NCBI RefSeq assembly: GCF_036884655.1
Contig: NC_088344.1
Coordinates: forward strand, 32,445,001 to 32,509,000
Reading direction: 5' to 3'
From: Musa acuminata AAA Group
Lineage: Eukaryota > Streptophyta > Magnoliopsida > Zingiberales > Musaceae
DNA: 64,000 nt
Below, piece by piece: positions 37,930 to 50,846 of the stretch (the stretch's first letter is position 1; the number at the start of each line of letters is the position of its first letter). The notes under the pieces were generated by a model. The model made no database searches. It had not been told where the DNA came from and saw only the letters and a list, made by a program, of their open reading frames with translations. Both the position numbers and the translations under genes were made by a program.

Positions 37930-38840
37930 AGAGATTTATCGGACAAGAGAAACGTTTATTGTATCAAGAGAATAAATGGATTAAATATCCATAGAAAAAC
38001 AAACTCTTGGAAAGGTTTCTTAAAAAAGATAATTTATTTTAAAAATAATTAATATAATATTTCTGTGGAGACTATATAAACTCCATATATTGAGTCATAA
38101 AATATATAGAGTTTTGAAGTCGTATAAAATTTTAAGTGAAATATAGAAGATTTAGTTTTCTCATACACTTCCTTTGTGTGATAAATATATCTCTTTTTTA
38201 TTTATTTTTAATATTTAGTATCAAAGTAGAGGTTAAGCTATGACTTTTTCTCCAAACACTATCTAATTCCAGATCCCTTAATTGACAAAAAAAAAAAAAT
38301 ATGATATATGGTGCATCTAAATGAAGGTATTTTTAGACTCCCAAGATATATATGGAAGATTGTAAAAGATGAATTTATTTAACCAAGTCTAATAAAAGAT
38401 GGAGTAATAAATACAGAAGCAAGAACAATTCAAAGATAGAGAATAAAGAAAGAGAAAAAAATATTGTTCATAATCTACTAAGAGCTTAATGATATAATAT
38501 TCGAGATCATTGCTCTACAAATACTTCAAAAGAGACATGAGAAAAAGCATTTAGTGATGTGGATAAGGTAAAAAAGTTTCGTCCATAAGTTTTACAAGTT
38601 AAGTTTGAAAAATTACAACAAGATACTTATCAATCTATTTTTAATTATTTCTTAAAAGTTATTTCTATTGTTCGAGATAAAATGGTAAACAATTAAGTGA
38701 TAAAAAGTAATAGAAAAAAAATACTAAGATCTCAAGATTCAAAGTTTGATTTTATTGCTATAGCAATCGAAGAGTCTAAAGATTTAGAACAATTAATGGG
38801 TTCTCTTTAAGTTCATAAATAAAGGCTCACAAAAAGATAA
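37930..38840 (+). mobile_element. Plus-strand copia 5' LTR remnant and gag relic, unit 1
   Basis: An LTR-like stretch (about 37,930-38,216, with TATA at GACTATATAAAC) is followed by GTATCAAAG at 38218, a decayed copy of the initiator-methionine-tRNA primer-binding site (TGGTATCAGAGC). Gag follows with stops; near 38,725-38,815 it still reads ILRSQDSKFDFIAIAIEESK, then DLEQLMGSL, a standard copia gag segment. Confidence 0.72.
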
Positions 38841-39599
38841 GAAAAAAAATCTAAAATTATGTATATCATTATGAATATTATTTCTTTAATATCAGTTAGG
38901 ACTAATCCCTTAATATTATTTTATAAGTTATTAGTCTAAGTCACTTTGGTGTCTACAAGACCAATACAATAATATAAATATAATTTAAAATGTCCTATGA
39001 ATGATAAAACTTTTATTATAATTTATATCACAAAAGTCTATCATCCCAAGACATTTTGGTAACTATAAGTCAGATAAAACTTAAGGAGATGATTTACAAA
39101 TAATATTCATCAAATTTTTTTAATTTAATTTATGTTAAGCAATTCAATGATAAAATAACAACCATAATAATTATTGAATATTAATCAACAAAAGAAAAAG
39201 TACATATGATAATCATGATAACATATAAATTATTGAAAGATGAATATTATTTTATAATTTTAAATATATACATGTGATTAACCAAATGAATATCCAAAAC
39301 AATAATTAGATTTTATTTATCACATGTAAAAATATAATCAACGATTCATATGAGAAAATTATAAATGTAAATCATAATTTATATTTTTAATAAAAAATTA
39401 AATCCAATCATAAATATAATCATGATCAAATTCAAACATAATTATAATAAATCATATTTATCAATTTTCTAATTGATGATATAAATTAGAATTCTCAATT
39501 TCATAAGGTAAAACTGTAAATATGTTGACAAGATATAAATTGGAATTACGAAATTTATAAAGGATGGAACTATAATTTGATAAAAACCTAGCTTCGAAG

Positions 39600-40656
39600 G
39601 AAAAACTGTAAATATGTTAGAAACCCTACTACTTGTGCCACCGTTGCCTGCGCGTGCACGACTACCGCAGGGTTGTCGTCACCTACGCATGGTTGATACT
39701 GCTTGCGCATGGTTGACCACGGTTCCTGCCCACGTGTGGCCGCCACTTGGGTGCGGCCTGTGCTTGCACGTGGCTACCGCTTGGGCTCGACCTATCCACG
39801 TGCGACTGTCGCTTAGGCGGTTGTCTGCCCTCGTGCGACCACCGCATAGGCGATGTGATGCTCGCGTGTGTGTGTTGCTTACATGTGACTACCGCCTATT
39901 GCAACTACTGCTGTGGCGTGCACGTTGCCCGGCGTAGCCTCTATCGCCAGCAGATTTGTTGGTCGTACGTAACAAGATCGGTGACGTCCATTTGCTTCAC
40001 ATTCATGGAGATCGTGTTTACAACAAATCTAACATTACTAGCAGTAGACAATAAAACAGAATAGATAGGAATACAGATCGATGAAATATAGATCATTCAA
40101 GCATTGTAAACAAAAATAATAAATCTAGTACATTTGATCTCAAGAACCTATGTTTTGATACCAATTGTAAACATAAAATCTATAATATGATATGAAAAAA
40201 ATCTTTTATGCTGAAATTAAATAAAATTAGATATGGTTTTACGATACATACTTTTTGATGTCATATGAAAAATAGATCTTTGTGTGATCTGTAAAGGCAC
40301 CGTCTTTAGATCCAAGATCGCAGTTAATCTACAAAGAGAACTAGATCATTCTCCTCTCTTCCTATCCTTTCATAGTACCACTTAGATTGATGGTTAGGGA
40401 GAAGAGTTAAGAGAAAGACTATAATCCCTATGAGTTGTGCAACCTCTATCATCCAGTCCCTAGAGATCTTATCTATTTATAAGTAAGAGTAAAGGGTCTA
40501 TGATAACTTATTATGAGAGTTCCTCCCATCTAAGGTATCATCCCTAAGGAATTCTATTTTAATATGGACTTCTTTTCTATTGGTTAATATATATCATCAA
40601 AATTTAATTAGTTATATTATATATCTTATCCAATTATAAAGGACAATAAAATCTAA
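39600..40656 (-). mobile_element. Minus-strand LTR element with GC-rich leader, unit 1
   Basis: Read on the minus strand, an LTR-like block (40,656 down to 40,166, TATA-like TTATAAATAG near 40,475) ends in TTTACAA. It is followed at once by TGGTATCAAAAC (40163 downward), a near-perfect methionine-tRNA primer site. The DNA beyond it (39,610-39,960) is strikingly GC-rich. The plus-strand arginine- and leucine-rich open frames there (39614-39937 and 39747-40064) are shadows of this leader. No intact gag or pol is seen. Confidence 0.6.
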
Positions 40657-41145
40657 CCGTTCCTTTAGCCCACTCATTCATAGCGGATGAATTAATAACA
40701 TTGTAACTTCAAATGTTTTTGCTAACCCTCCCAAAAGCTCGTGCGAACACAGAGTAGAAAAGACACAAGGTTCTACCGCTTAGTAAGGTAAGTACCAAGT
40801 ACATAGTACCGGTCCATACCGATAAAAAGGTCTAAGTAAGCTCCTCAAATTGCATCTTATCTTTCTAGCGCTAAGCATATCATATTGCCCATAATAATTT
40901 TATGCTACGAAATGATTTGTTTCACTTAAACCTATTCTCTTTCTCGTCTTTCATTCTCTATGTATTTGCCACATCATGTCAAGACAACCGGATAAATAAT
41001 CAATATACTCGTAAAACCTTTTAAATTTAAAATATTTTAATAATTAAAAAAATGACATATTAGATGTAATAAGTTTAAGGGGTGAGAATACTAAAATTAA
41101 ACTTATTGAAGTATGATAAAAAGATTCATCGCATCAAGTGAGAGG

Positions 41146-41430
41146 TTTATTACATTAAGAGGAGAAATAGATTAAATGCTTATAGAAGGACAAACCAATA
41201 TTGATTATTGTTTCTTAAAAGGATTTCTTGAAAAAGAATGATTTATTTTAAAAATAATTAATATAATATATCTATGAGATTACATAAACCCTGATCATAA
41301 AACATATAAACTTTTTGAAACTATAAAGAGTTTTAAATGAAAGATAGAAAATTTAGTCTTGTCCGACTTTTTCTTTATAAAATAATAGAACTATCTCTTC
41401 TTCTTATCTATTTTTAATATCTAACTACCA
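41146..41430 (+). mobile_element. Second plus-strand LTR remnant before A2
   Basis: It shares GGTTTATT, TTATTTTAAAAATAATTAAT and the GAGTTTT-AA-TGAAAGATAGAAAATTTAG block with the LTR at 37,930-38,216, so the pair may be the 5' and 3' LTRs of one decayed element. In unit 2 the equivalent is deleted near 50,365. Confidence 0.6.
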
Positions 41431-41975
41431 GTTAGAAGGTACTAAGATTTACTACTTTTTTTTTTTTCCACTAGCCGCAGACATGCGTTACTACTTGAAC
41501 TATCAAGCTAATTAATAACCATAAAGAAAAAAGGGGCTCTCTCAATGCATGAAATTGACAAAGCTTCAAAGGAAACAACAGTCAGCAGATGCTTTGGTCA
41601 AGCAGCCGAGCAATCCAGACTAAGCCATGCATCATTTGCTCCGCGTGACATCCTCATCAAAGAACGATGGCATCTTCAACACGCCACTTTCGCTGCGTTG
41701 CTGCACGCCATCTGTGAAACCTGCAAGAAACAGTCAACACCGATTTCACTTTCTTTGTGCTCGCCTCATATATTTTGACTGACGCCTATTCTCCTACGTT
41801 TTAAGTCCAAATGCTGGGTCTTCCAACTAAAAACTTGATCACCAAGCAACGCAAACATTCCCTTCCCCTATAAGAACTCGATCTGTACAAAGCATTCTTC
41901 CTCGAGTTACTACACTTCAGTCTCCTCCCGTCCCCGAGTTCATCTTCCTGCGTTGGGCTAAACCAAAAGCTAGTC

Positions 41976-42152
41976 ATGGAGATCAGCAACGAAGGCCGTA
42001 AGAACTCATTCCTGTCGGCGTTGGCGTCGTGGTTCCGATGCTTCTTCCGCGCCAATCATGCAAAGGGAGAAAAACCGGCGGGATCGGCTGCGCCGGACGC
42101 AGCGATGGTTGCCGCTGCTAAGCATTTCTCTCACAAAGTCAACTTAGGATAG
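41976..42152 (+). CDS. 58-residue microprotein gene, copy A2
   Basis: Intact type A frame with one private change, H8R (CAT to CGT). Its TATA-like box reads TATAAG (41869-41874), a weaker form than in A1 and the B copies. The stretch between the W-boxes and the TATA box contains a short insertion (CATATATTTTGACTGACGCC) shared only with A3. Confidence 0.75.
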   Translation: MEISNEGRKNSFLSALASWFRCFFRANHAKGEKPAGSAAPDAAMVAAAKHFSHKVNLG

Positions 42153-42451
42153 ACTCGTGTTCTTGCATGCCACCACTGTAGTTTGTATTAGTGTTTTCTC
42201 GTATATATTTGTAAGCTCTTAAGCTAACTGTACATGAAAGAATACGCAAGATTTGCTCGTGCTATGATCGATAGAAGTACCTTTGTGATCATTGGAGAAA
42301 CTTGATGGGAGTATTGATGAAGCTTTTTTAGTTGTTGATTAGAACATGATAATAAAAAATTGAAAAGCATGCTTTCCTATGGAACAATCTCTCCATGGAA
42401 ATATGTGTCAGATGACGAATAGTCCTTGTCGTTGTGAGCCAATGATTCTAT

Positions 42452-42798
42452 ATGCAGCTGAGAAAGCTTCCAGGAAAACTGTTGTTGAAAGTTGATCCAC
42501 AGGAGTGCATGTATCATCAAAAAGTCAAACGACCGCACAACCACAAGTCAATTAGAAACCGGCATGAAGAAGAAGACGAAGTCGCGCTTCCCTTGCCCTC
42601 TCTTCATGTAGATCGACTGCCTCCTCATCTGCTGCTTCGAAGTCCAAACGCTTACTAATTCTTTGACCTCGGCTGCTTTCTTCTTTCTAGGAAAGAGGGA
42701 GCGCAAACACTTGATCGCCAAGAAATGTAAACCTCGACTGCTCGTTACCATCCGAAGAAAGGTCAAAAGCCATCAACTGCAGAGAGATAGGACATGTT
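42452..42798 (+). other. Same block after A2
   Basis: Identical in translation to the block after A1 in both frames. Confidence 0.3.
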
Positions 42799-43120
42799 GA
42801 AAATGTTGTCAATAAGTTTCATCACTTATATTCTAACATATATATACTCTTATGTATATATATAGTGTCACTTTAATAATAATAATAATAATAATAATAA
42901 AGCAGCAAATTTAGTTCTTCCATTAAAAACATTTGGTATACTCAAATATTTGTGGCCCTATCAATCTAGTATCATTGGAAGAAAGTAGGTATTTTCTTAC
43001 ATCCACTTATTATTGTAATGACAAAACTTGAGTTTATATGTTATTGGAAAAAAAAAAGTTTTAGAAAATTCGGGTTTGGTTGAAAGATAAGGAGATTATA
43101 AGATTAAATATTTAAGAATA

Positions 43121-43911
43121 TAGAGAGGTGGTGAAAACATATCTAATGAATTTAAATTTTTTAAGAAATAATAGAATTTTATATTAATTCACTATGTTAT
43201 ACACACCTCAACAAAATGGTATTCCCGAATTTTAAAAATTTTCTGAAGTATTATATTTTCTAGGATACCAAAAGAAAAAAGAACAAAACTTAAGGTTGAC
43301 AGTAAAAAATACATCTTATTAGAGTATGCTGAGAATTCCAATTATTACAAACTCTACAATCCTATCATAAATAAAGTTATGATATAAAAAAAGTTTGATA
43401 AATAATAGATTTAGAATTGAAAAAATTAATGAGTAGAATAAGAAAACTATATCTTCATAAGAGGGTGATATAATACCAGCAAACACCGAAGAGTCTTTAC
43501 CTGAATCATCACCTAGATCGGCTAGGTCACATAATTCAAGAAGTCTGATTGTAAGAAGGATAAGAACAATTCAGGAGCTACATGATGTGACTCAAAAAGT
43601 TGATATTAACAATGATAAATTTTTTTTTATTTTGTCTTTTTATAGGATAATCCATTATCATTCGAAGAAGATTGCAAAGAAGAGAAATGACGACAAACTA
43701 TAAATAAAGAGATTCGTGCTATTAACAAAAATGATATATTAGGACTTATTACACTTCCAAAAGACTATCAAAGTGATCAATGTTAAGTGGATCTTCAAAA
43801 TAAAAGGAAATGCATAAAAGAATGCAGAAAAATATAAGACACGATTAGTTATAAAGAAGTATTCTTGCACGACGAGAGATAGTAAGAATAGTTATTTTCT
43901 TAGTAGCTATG
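43121..43911 (+). mobile_element. Decayed Ty1/copia integrase-RT fragment, unit 2
   Basis: As in unit 1 but retaining 13 bases (GGTATTCCCGAAT region near 43219) that complete TPQQNGIPE; units 1, 3 and 4 have lost them. Unit 2 therefore keeps the more ancestral state at this site. Confidence 0.75.
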
Positions 43912-43927
43912 AAAAAATTTATAAATG

Positions 43928-44687
43928 CTTACGGGGCACTAAGATTTACTGCTCTTCTCCTCTACCGCAAACATGCTTGACTACCACAGATAGGAAATCG
44001 CCATTGCTACATGAACTATCAAGCCAATTAGTAACAGAGGCTCGGTGGCTCTTACTCCTTGTTTGGCGAAAAGGTTCTTTTCTAGACACCAATCGACCTA
44101 CAAGCTCAGGACTCCTCAGACAAGTACTGCACTTTGTATTAACGAAGGAAGATATGCCTGGAAAGTTAACGGATGAACTCGAAGTTTTCCATTAGATAAG
44201 ATAGAGTGACTTTAGTATTTCTTTAAAAAGCTATTATCTACATCAAGAGAAGGTGGTTTAAAGAAAGAATAAAGCCAGCGGACGAGACTGACCATTGGGA
44301 CAGACAAAGACAATTATCAATCATTGGAAAATCTCTTGTCGACAAGGGATATATGGAATCTCCATAAGAGGAGCTGTGGTGGTATCGTGCTATTAGACTG
44401 TCTGACTGGGTTGGCTATTTTCTACGCTCCCAATGACTGTATTGGATGAAGCACTGGAAAGAGAACAAGACAAGGCTCCAATGACTGATTCTACTGCTCC
44501 TCCACCCAGGGAAGGAATGGAGCTTCGCTCTCTGAAGAGAGAGTTGAGAGTTCTTGCTTCCTGCCTTCAAAGTAGATTCAAAGAGATAAGATATGATTCC
44601 TTCAGCTGTCCATTCACAGCGGATGAAGAAATAACATTGTACAGTGCGAACGCGGAGTAGAAAAGACGCAAGGTTCTACCACTTTAC
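43928..44687 (+). other. Same balanced block, unit 2
   Basis: No amino-acid change in either short frame relative to unit 1. Confidence 0.3.
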
Positions 44688-44838
44688 CTCATTCGTTTTC
44701 TCGTCATTCATTCTCTATGCATTTGTCATATTATCAACAAAATCTCTTAATTTTTTTCTAAGAAAAAAGTTAGTTTATACTTTCCAGAATTATCTTCTCT
44801 AGAAAAGAAAAAAAAAGGGGCTCTTTGAATGCATGAAA

Positions 44839-45114
44839 TTGACAAGGCTTCGGAGGAAACAACAGTCAACAAATGCTTTGGTCAAGCAGCCGAGCAATCC
44901 AGACTAAGCCACGCATCATTTGCTCGGCGTGGCATCTTCAACACGCCGCTTTCGCTGCGTTGCTGCACGCCATCTGTGAAACCTGCGAGAAACGGTCAAC
45001 ACCGATTTCACTTTCTTTGTGCTCGCCTCTTCTCCTACATTGAAGTCCAAATGCTGAGTCTTCCTACTAAAAACTTGATCACCAAGCAACGCAAACATTC
45101 CCTTCCCCTATAAA
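44839..45114 (+). promoter_or_regulatory. Type B core promoter with W-box cluster (B2 as example)
   Basis: Four TTGAC cores occur before the TATA box. They are 44839-44843 (plus), 44865-44869 (minus), 44881-44885 (minus, canonical TTGACC) and 44995-44999 (minus, canonical TTGACC). TTGACC/T is the known binding site of WRKY factors, and clusters like this are common in defence- and stress-inducible plant promoters. The equivalent regions before B1, B3 and B4 keep the same sites. Inducibility is inferred. Confidence 0.5.
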
Positions 45115-45215
45115 AACTCGATCTGGACAAAGCATTCTTCCTTGAGTTACTACACTTCAGTCTCCTCCCGTCCCCGAGTCCATCTTCCTGCGTTGGGCTA
45201 AACCAAAAGCAAGTC

Positions 45216-45392
45216 ATGGAGATCAGCAACGAAGGCCATAAGAACTCATTCTTGTCGGCGTTGGCGTCGTGGTTCCGATGCTTCTTCCGCGCCAATCATG
45301 CAAAGGGAGTAAAACCGGCGGGATCGGCTGCGCCGGACGCAGCGATGGTTGCCGCCGCTAAGCATTTCTCTCACAAAGTCAACTTAGGCTAG
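45216..45392 (+). CDS. 58-residue microprotein gene, copy B2
   Basis: Type B reference sequence, with protein identical to B3 and B4. TATAAA is at 45109-45114. The promoter shares the 22-base deletion of B1. The 3' flank after the stop (TTTTGTGTATCTTTC) is B-specific and loses similarity to A copies within about 80 bases. Confidence 0.75.
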   Translation: MEISNEGHKNSFLSALASWFRCFFRANHAKGVKPAGSAAPDAAMVAAAKHFSHKVNLG

Positions 45393-45597
45393 TTTTGTGT
45401 ATCTTTCATGCGACTGTAGCTTGTATTTCTCAGCATTTTTATGTGATTGAGTTATGAAACTTATTGTTCATAATCCATAAAAAATGTATATGTATCTCAC
45501 AAAAGTATAGAAGATTACCGCATTATGTACTTTTAGATCGACAATTTCCTTGTTTTCTAAATATTTGCAAGACTGCAATGACTCATCACAAATTAAA

Positions 45598-45614
45598 AGT
45601 ATATGTATATATAT

Positions 45615-45691
<77 letters not shown>

Positions 45692-45692
45692 A
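45598..45692. repeat. Expanded (TA)n/GTATA microsatellite after B2
   Basis: About 95 bases of TA with regularly spaced G, several times the length at the unit 1 site. Confidence 0.85.
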
Positions 45693-47068
45693 AGAATATA
45701 AATAAATAAATAATAGGATGCCTCTTTCTCATTAATAAACAAGAGGGATTGGAAATTATTATTTTCCGAAAATTTAAAAAGTTTCTTGAATTAAAATTAC
45801 ATTAAGTCAACCACATCGTTGTCATTAATCTTCATTTTATTGAAAGTTTTTATGACTCAATAAAAAAAAGGATAAGCTAATGAATTTTTTTTCTTCTGGG
45901 CGTGAAAGAGATTAAGAAAACCTTTAAGGACTAAAAATAAATTATTTATTTTGACTTTTTTACCCATATTAATTTTATGGCCTTTCTTTCTCTTTTCACT
46001 CGCATTATTGATTCTCAGATTTGTAATATCTAAAACAATTAGCTGCTTCTCGTAGTTGAAGTCCTTTGATTAAATATGTTTTAATCTCTAATATAATTAA
46101 CAAATTATATAATATTTTGGATAAATTCTTGAAAAAAAAAAAAACTCAGCTTTTCCACCACTGATTTATAGAATTCTCAAACAATGTTATCTTTTTTTCT
46201 TCTTTTTATAATGGATCGGTAAACGGGTCCAGAAATAATATAATGCAGTATAAAAATATTATAATATAATAATTTTATAAATTTATGAAAATATTATGTT
46301 TTTATTATATTTTTATATTATGTTATCGTATTTTTAGTAATATTAGAAAAACTATAACATCATAAAAAAATTCTATAAGACTTTATTTTTTATCTTAATC
46401 ATACCAAAAAAATATAACACAGCGTTTTTATTCTATATTATAATATTTTTAGTTTTACTGAAAATATTTTAACATAATATTAAAAATACTCTAAATTCAT
46501 CGATCCACTCAATGGATTGATTTAAAAAAAAAAGTAAAAAAGAGATAAAATGGGGGTAGGTGACAGGGGATATTTCAAAACTTAGATTAAAAAAATGATG
46601 TTAAAGGGATACTTTTCTAGAAAATTCTATTTTTAAACAAAATTCATCCCAGTGTTTTTTTATTTTTTAGGAGATTAAGATTTACATTTGTTATTTACAA
46701 TCCTATGATAATTTTTTTTAATATTCCTAGGTTATCCCTTTATATATATAAATATATACATACATATATATATATATAACTTAATTCTAATAAAATCTTC
46801 TCACTCCTTATCTATCATTTTTTTTAATTTTTTTCTTCTCCTCTATTTCTTAATCATAGATGATACATAAAATGATAAAAATAGATAAATGATGAAATGA
46901 AATAATATGAAAATGGAAGAATAGGAAGGGAAAGTCAATGTCATTATAATGCACCAAAAAAGAAAAAAAAAGTAGGTAAAAACTGAATTAGAGGAGTTGT
47001 AAATAATAAAATATTAATTTATTATTGTTTTAAAAAGATCATGAATAATAATGATGTTGTGAATACTA

Positions 47069-47100
<32 letters not shown>

Positions 47101-47299
47101 CAAGCACACTCCACCACTGTCACCCCCAGATTTATCTTCTTCTTCCTTTTGTTCTGCTTCCTCCACAACTTTATCTCTGACATGGGGGGCGCTTAAGAGT
47201 TGTGGGGGAGGTTTTAGTCTTGAAAAGGAGTTGTTTGGCGCCGGATGATAAGCGATCCATGGAGGTCGTCGCGTTAGAAGACTAATAACCAGAGATTTA

Positions 47300-48180
47300 T
47301 TGCACAAGAGAAACGTTTATTGTATCAAGAGAAGAAATAGATTAAATATATATAAAAGAACAAACTCTTGGAAAGGTTTCTTAAAAAGAGTAATTTATTT
47401 TAAAAATAATTAATGTAATATTTATGTGGGGGCTATATAAATTTCATATGTCGAGTCATAAAATATATAGAGTTTTGAAGTTGTAAAAAATTTTAAGTGA
47501 AAGATAAAAGATGTAGTTTTGTCATACTCTTCCTGTGATAAATATATCTCTTTTTAATTTATTTATTTTTTATATTTAGTATCAAAGTAAAGGTTAAGCT
47601 ATGACTTTTTCTGCAAACACTATCTAATTCCAGATCCCTAAAATGACAAAAGAAAATTATGATATATGATATATCTAAATGAAATTTTTTTTAGGTTCCC
47701 AAGATATATATGGAAGATTTTATAAGATGAATTTATTTAACCAAGTCCAAGAAAAGGAGTAATGAGTGTAGAAGTAAGAACAATTCAAAGATAGAGAATG
47801 AAAAAAGAGAAAAAAACATTGTTCATGATCTATCAAGAGCTTAATGATATAATATTCGAGATCATTGCTCCAGAAATACTTCAAAAGAGATTTGAGAAAA
47901 ATCATTTAGTGATGTAAATAAGGTAAAAAAGTTTAGTCCAAAGTTTTAAAGTTGAGTTTGAAAAATTATAGTAAGATACTTATGAATCTATTTTTTATTA
48001 TTTTTTAAAAGTTATTTCTATTATTCATCAAATGAGACAAAATGATAAATAATTAAGTGATCAAAAAGTAATCAAAAAATACTAAGATCTCTGGATCTAA
48101 AGTTTGATTTTATTGCTATAGCAATGGAAGAGTCTAAAAATTTAGAACAATTAATGGGTTCTTTTAAGTTCATAAATAAA
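47300..48180 (+). mobile_element. Plus-strand copia LTR and gag relic, unit 2
   Basis: The primer-site relic GTATCAAAG is at 47579. Gag is more decayed than in units 1 and 3, with many independent substitutions and indels. Confidence 0.7.
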
Positions 48181-48889
48181 AGCTCACAAAAAGGGAAGAA
48201 GAAAAATCTAAAATTATGTATATCATTATGAATATTATTTCTTTAATATCACTTAGGACTAATCCCTTAATATTATTTTATAGGTTATTGATCTAGGTCA
48301 CTTTAGTATCTACAAGACCAATACAATAATATAAATATAATTTAAAATATTCTATAAATGATAAAGCTTTTATTATAATTCATATCACAAAAGCCTATCA
48401 TCCCAAGACACTTTGGTAACTACAAGTTAGATGAAACTTAGGGAGATGATTTACAAATAATATTCATTAATTTTTTTTAATTTAATTTTTGTTAAGCAGT
48501 TAAATAATAAAATAACAACCATAATAAATATTGAATATTAATCAGCAAAAAAAAAAACTCATATGATAATCATGATAACATATAAATTATGCCTTCACGT
48601 GAAAGATGAACATTATTTTATAATTTCAAATATATACATGTGATTAACCAAATAAATATCCAAAACAATAAAGAGATTTTATTTATCACATGTAAACATA
48701 TAATCATGATCAAATTCAAACATAATTATAATAAATCATATTTATCAATTTTCTAATTGATGATATAAATTAGAATTCTCAATTTCGTAAGGTAAAACTA
48801 TAAATATGTTGACAAGATATCAATTAGAATTATGAAATTTATAAAGGACGGAACTATAATTTGATAAAAAAACTAGCCTCGAAGGTAAA

Positions 48890-49920
48890 ATTATAAATAT
48901 GTCAAAAACCCTACTGCCTACGCCACTGCTGCCTGCGCGTGTGCGGCTACCGCGGGGCTGTCGTCACCTACGCATGGTCGATCGCGGTTCCTACCCGCGT
49001 GTGGCTGCTGCTTGGGTGCGGCCTATGCCTGCGCGCGGTTGCCGCTTGACCTACTCACGTGCGACTGTCGCTTTGGCAGTTGTCTGCCCTCGTGCGACCG
49101 CTGCATAGGCGATGTGATGCTCGTGTGTGTGTCGCTTAGACGTGACTACCACCTATTGCAACTATTGCTGCGGTGTGCACGTTGCCTAGCGTAGCCTCTA
49201 CCGCCAGCAGATTTGTTGGTCGTATGTAGCAAGGTTGGCGACGACCATTTGCTTCACGTTCGTAGAGATCGTGTTTACAACAAATCTAACATTACTAGCA
49301 GCAGACAACAAAACAGAATAGATAGGAATACAAATCGATGAAATATAGATCATTTAAGCATCGTAAACAAAAATAATAGATCTAATACATTTGATCTCAA
49401 GAACCTAGGTTTTGATATCAATTGTAAACATAAAATCTATAATATACTATATTAAATATAGAAAAATCTTTGTTAAGATTGAAATCAAATAAAATTAGAT
49501 ATGGTTTTACGATGCTTACTTTTTGATGTCATCTGAAAAATAGATCTCTGTGTGATCTGCAAAAGCACCATCTTTAGATTCAAGATTGCAGTTAATCTAG
49601 AAAGAGAACTAGATCCTTCTTCTGTCTTCCTATCATTTCATAGGACCACTTAGATTTATGATTAGAGAGAAGAGTTAAGAAAGAGACTATAATCCCTATG
49701 AGTTATATAACCTCTATCATCTAATCCCTAGAGATCTTGTCTATTTATAAGCAAGAGAAGAGGGTCTATGATAAGTTATTATGAGAGTTCCTCGACATCA
49801 TATATAATGAATCATACTTTAATATAAACTTTTTTTCTATTGGTTAATATATATCATCAAAATTTAATTAGTTACATTATATATCTTATCCAATTATAAA
49901 GGACCACAAAATCTAATCAT
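48890..49920 (-). mobile_element. Minus-strand LTR element with GC-rich leader, unit 2
   Basis: The primer-site relic (TGATATCA at about 49,413-49,420) is more decayed, and the GC-rich leader is shortened and diverged. LTR edges look similar to unit 1. Confidence 0.58.
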
Positions 49921-50425
49921 TCCTTTAGTTAACCCTCCGTAAAACGCTTATACGAACGCGGAGTAGAAAATACACGAGGTTCTACCACTTAGTAAGGTTA
50001 GTACCAAGTACATAGTAGTGGTCCATACCGACAAAAAGGTCTAAGTGAGCTCCTCAAATTGTATTTTATCTTTCTAGCGCTAAGCATATCATATTGCCCA
50101 TAATAATTTTATACTAGAAAATGATTTGTTTCACTTAAACCTATTCTTTTTCTCGTCATTCATTCTATGACGTATGCATTTGCCACATCATGTCAAGACA
50201 ACTGGATAAATGATCAATATACTCGTAAAAACTCTTAAATTTAAAATATTTCAATAACTAAAAAAAATTTGGCATATTAGATGTAATAAATTTAAGGGGT
50301 GAGAATACTGAAATTAAACTTATTAAAAGTATGATAAAAAGATTCATTGCATCAAATGAGAGGTTTATTAATAACCATATTATTAATAATCATAAAGAAA
50401 AAAGGGGCTCTCTGAATGCATGAAA

Positions 50426-50745
50426 TTGACAAAGCTTCAAAGGAAACAACAGTCAGCAGATGCTTTGGTCAAGCAGCCGAGCAATCCAGACTAAGCCATG
50501 CATCATTTGCTCCGCGTGACATCCTCATCAAAGAACGATGGCATCTTCAACACGCCACTTTCGCTGCGTTGCTGCACGCCATCTGTGAAACCTGCAAGAA
50601 ACAGTCAACACCGATTTCACTTTCTTTGTGCTCGCCTCATATATTTTGACTGACGCCTATTCTCCTACGTTTTAAGTCCAAATGCTGGGTCTTCCAACTA
50701 AAAACTTGATCACCAAGCAACGCAAACATTCCCTTCCCCTATAAG
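50426..50745 (+). promoter_or_regulatory. Type A core promoter (A3 as example)
   Basis: TTGAC cores lie at 50426-50430 (plus), 50468-50472 (minus, TTGACC) and 50604-50608 (minus, TTGACT), ahead of TATAAG at 50740. A GTCAAC site of the B promoters is changed to GTCAGC here. Confidence 0.45.
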
Positions 50746-50846
50746 AACTCGATCTGTACAAAGCATTCTTCCTCGAGTTACTACACTTCAGTCTCCTCCC
50801 GTCCCCGAGTTCATCTTCCTGCGTTGGGCTAAACCAAAAGCTAGTC

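Larger units (their letters stand above)
32022..41530 (+). repeat. Tandem array unit 1 (~9.5 kb)
   Basis: The unit is defined from the conserved GGGGCTCT-CTGAATGCATG-type block before a type A gene to the next such block. It contains genes A1 and B1, one integrase/RT copia remnant between them, and an LTR-gag remnant plus a minus-strand LTR element after B1. From about 36,100 to 41,500 it is almost identical to unit 3. Confidence 0.93.
41533..50400 (+). repeat. Tandem array unit 2 (~8.9 kb, diverged right half)
   Basis: The left part, A2 through B2, closely follows unit 1. The part right of about 45,700 is clearly more diverged from units 1 and 3 than those are from each other. It lacks most of the AT/TTA microsatellite block of unit 1 and has lost the plus-strand LTR copy that precedes the next A gene in units 1 and 3, which explains its shorter length. 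Confidence 0.93.

Noticed and set aside
39614..39937. 107-codon arginine/leucine-rich plus-strand frame
   Set aside because: It lies in the GC-rich leader of a minus-strand LTR element; high GC removes stops by chance, and the unit 2 version is shortened and scrambled.
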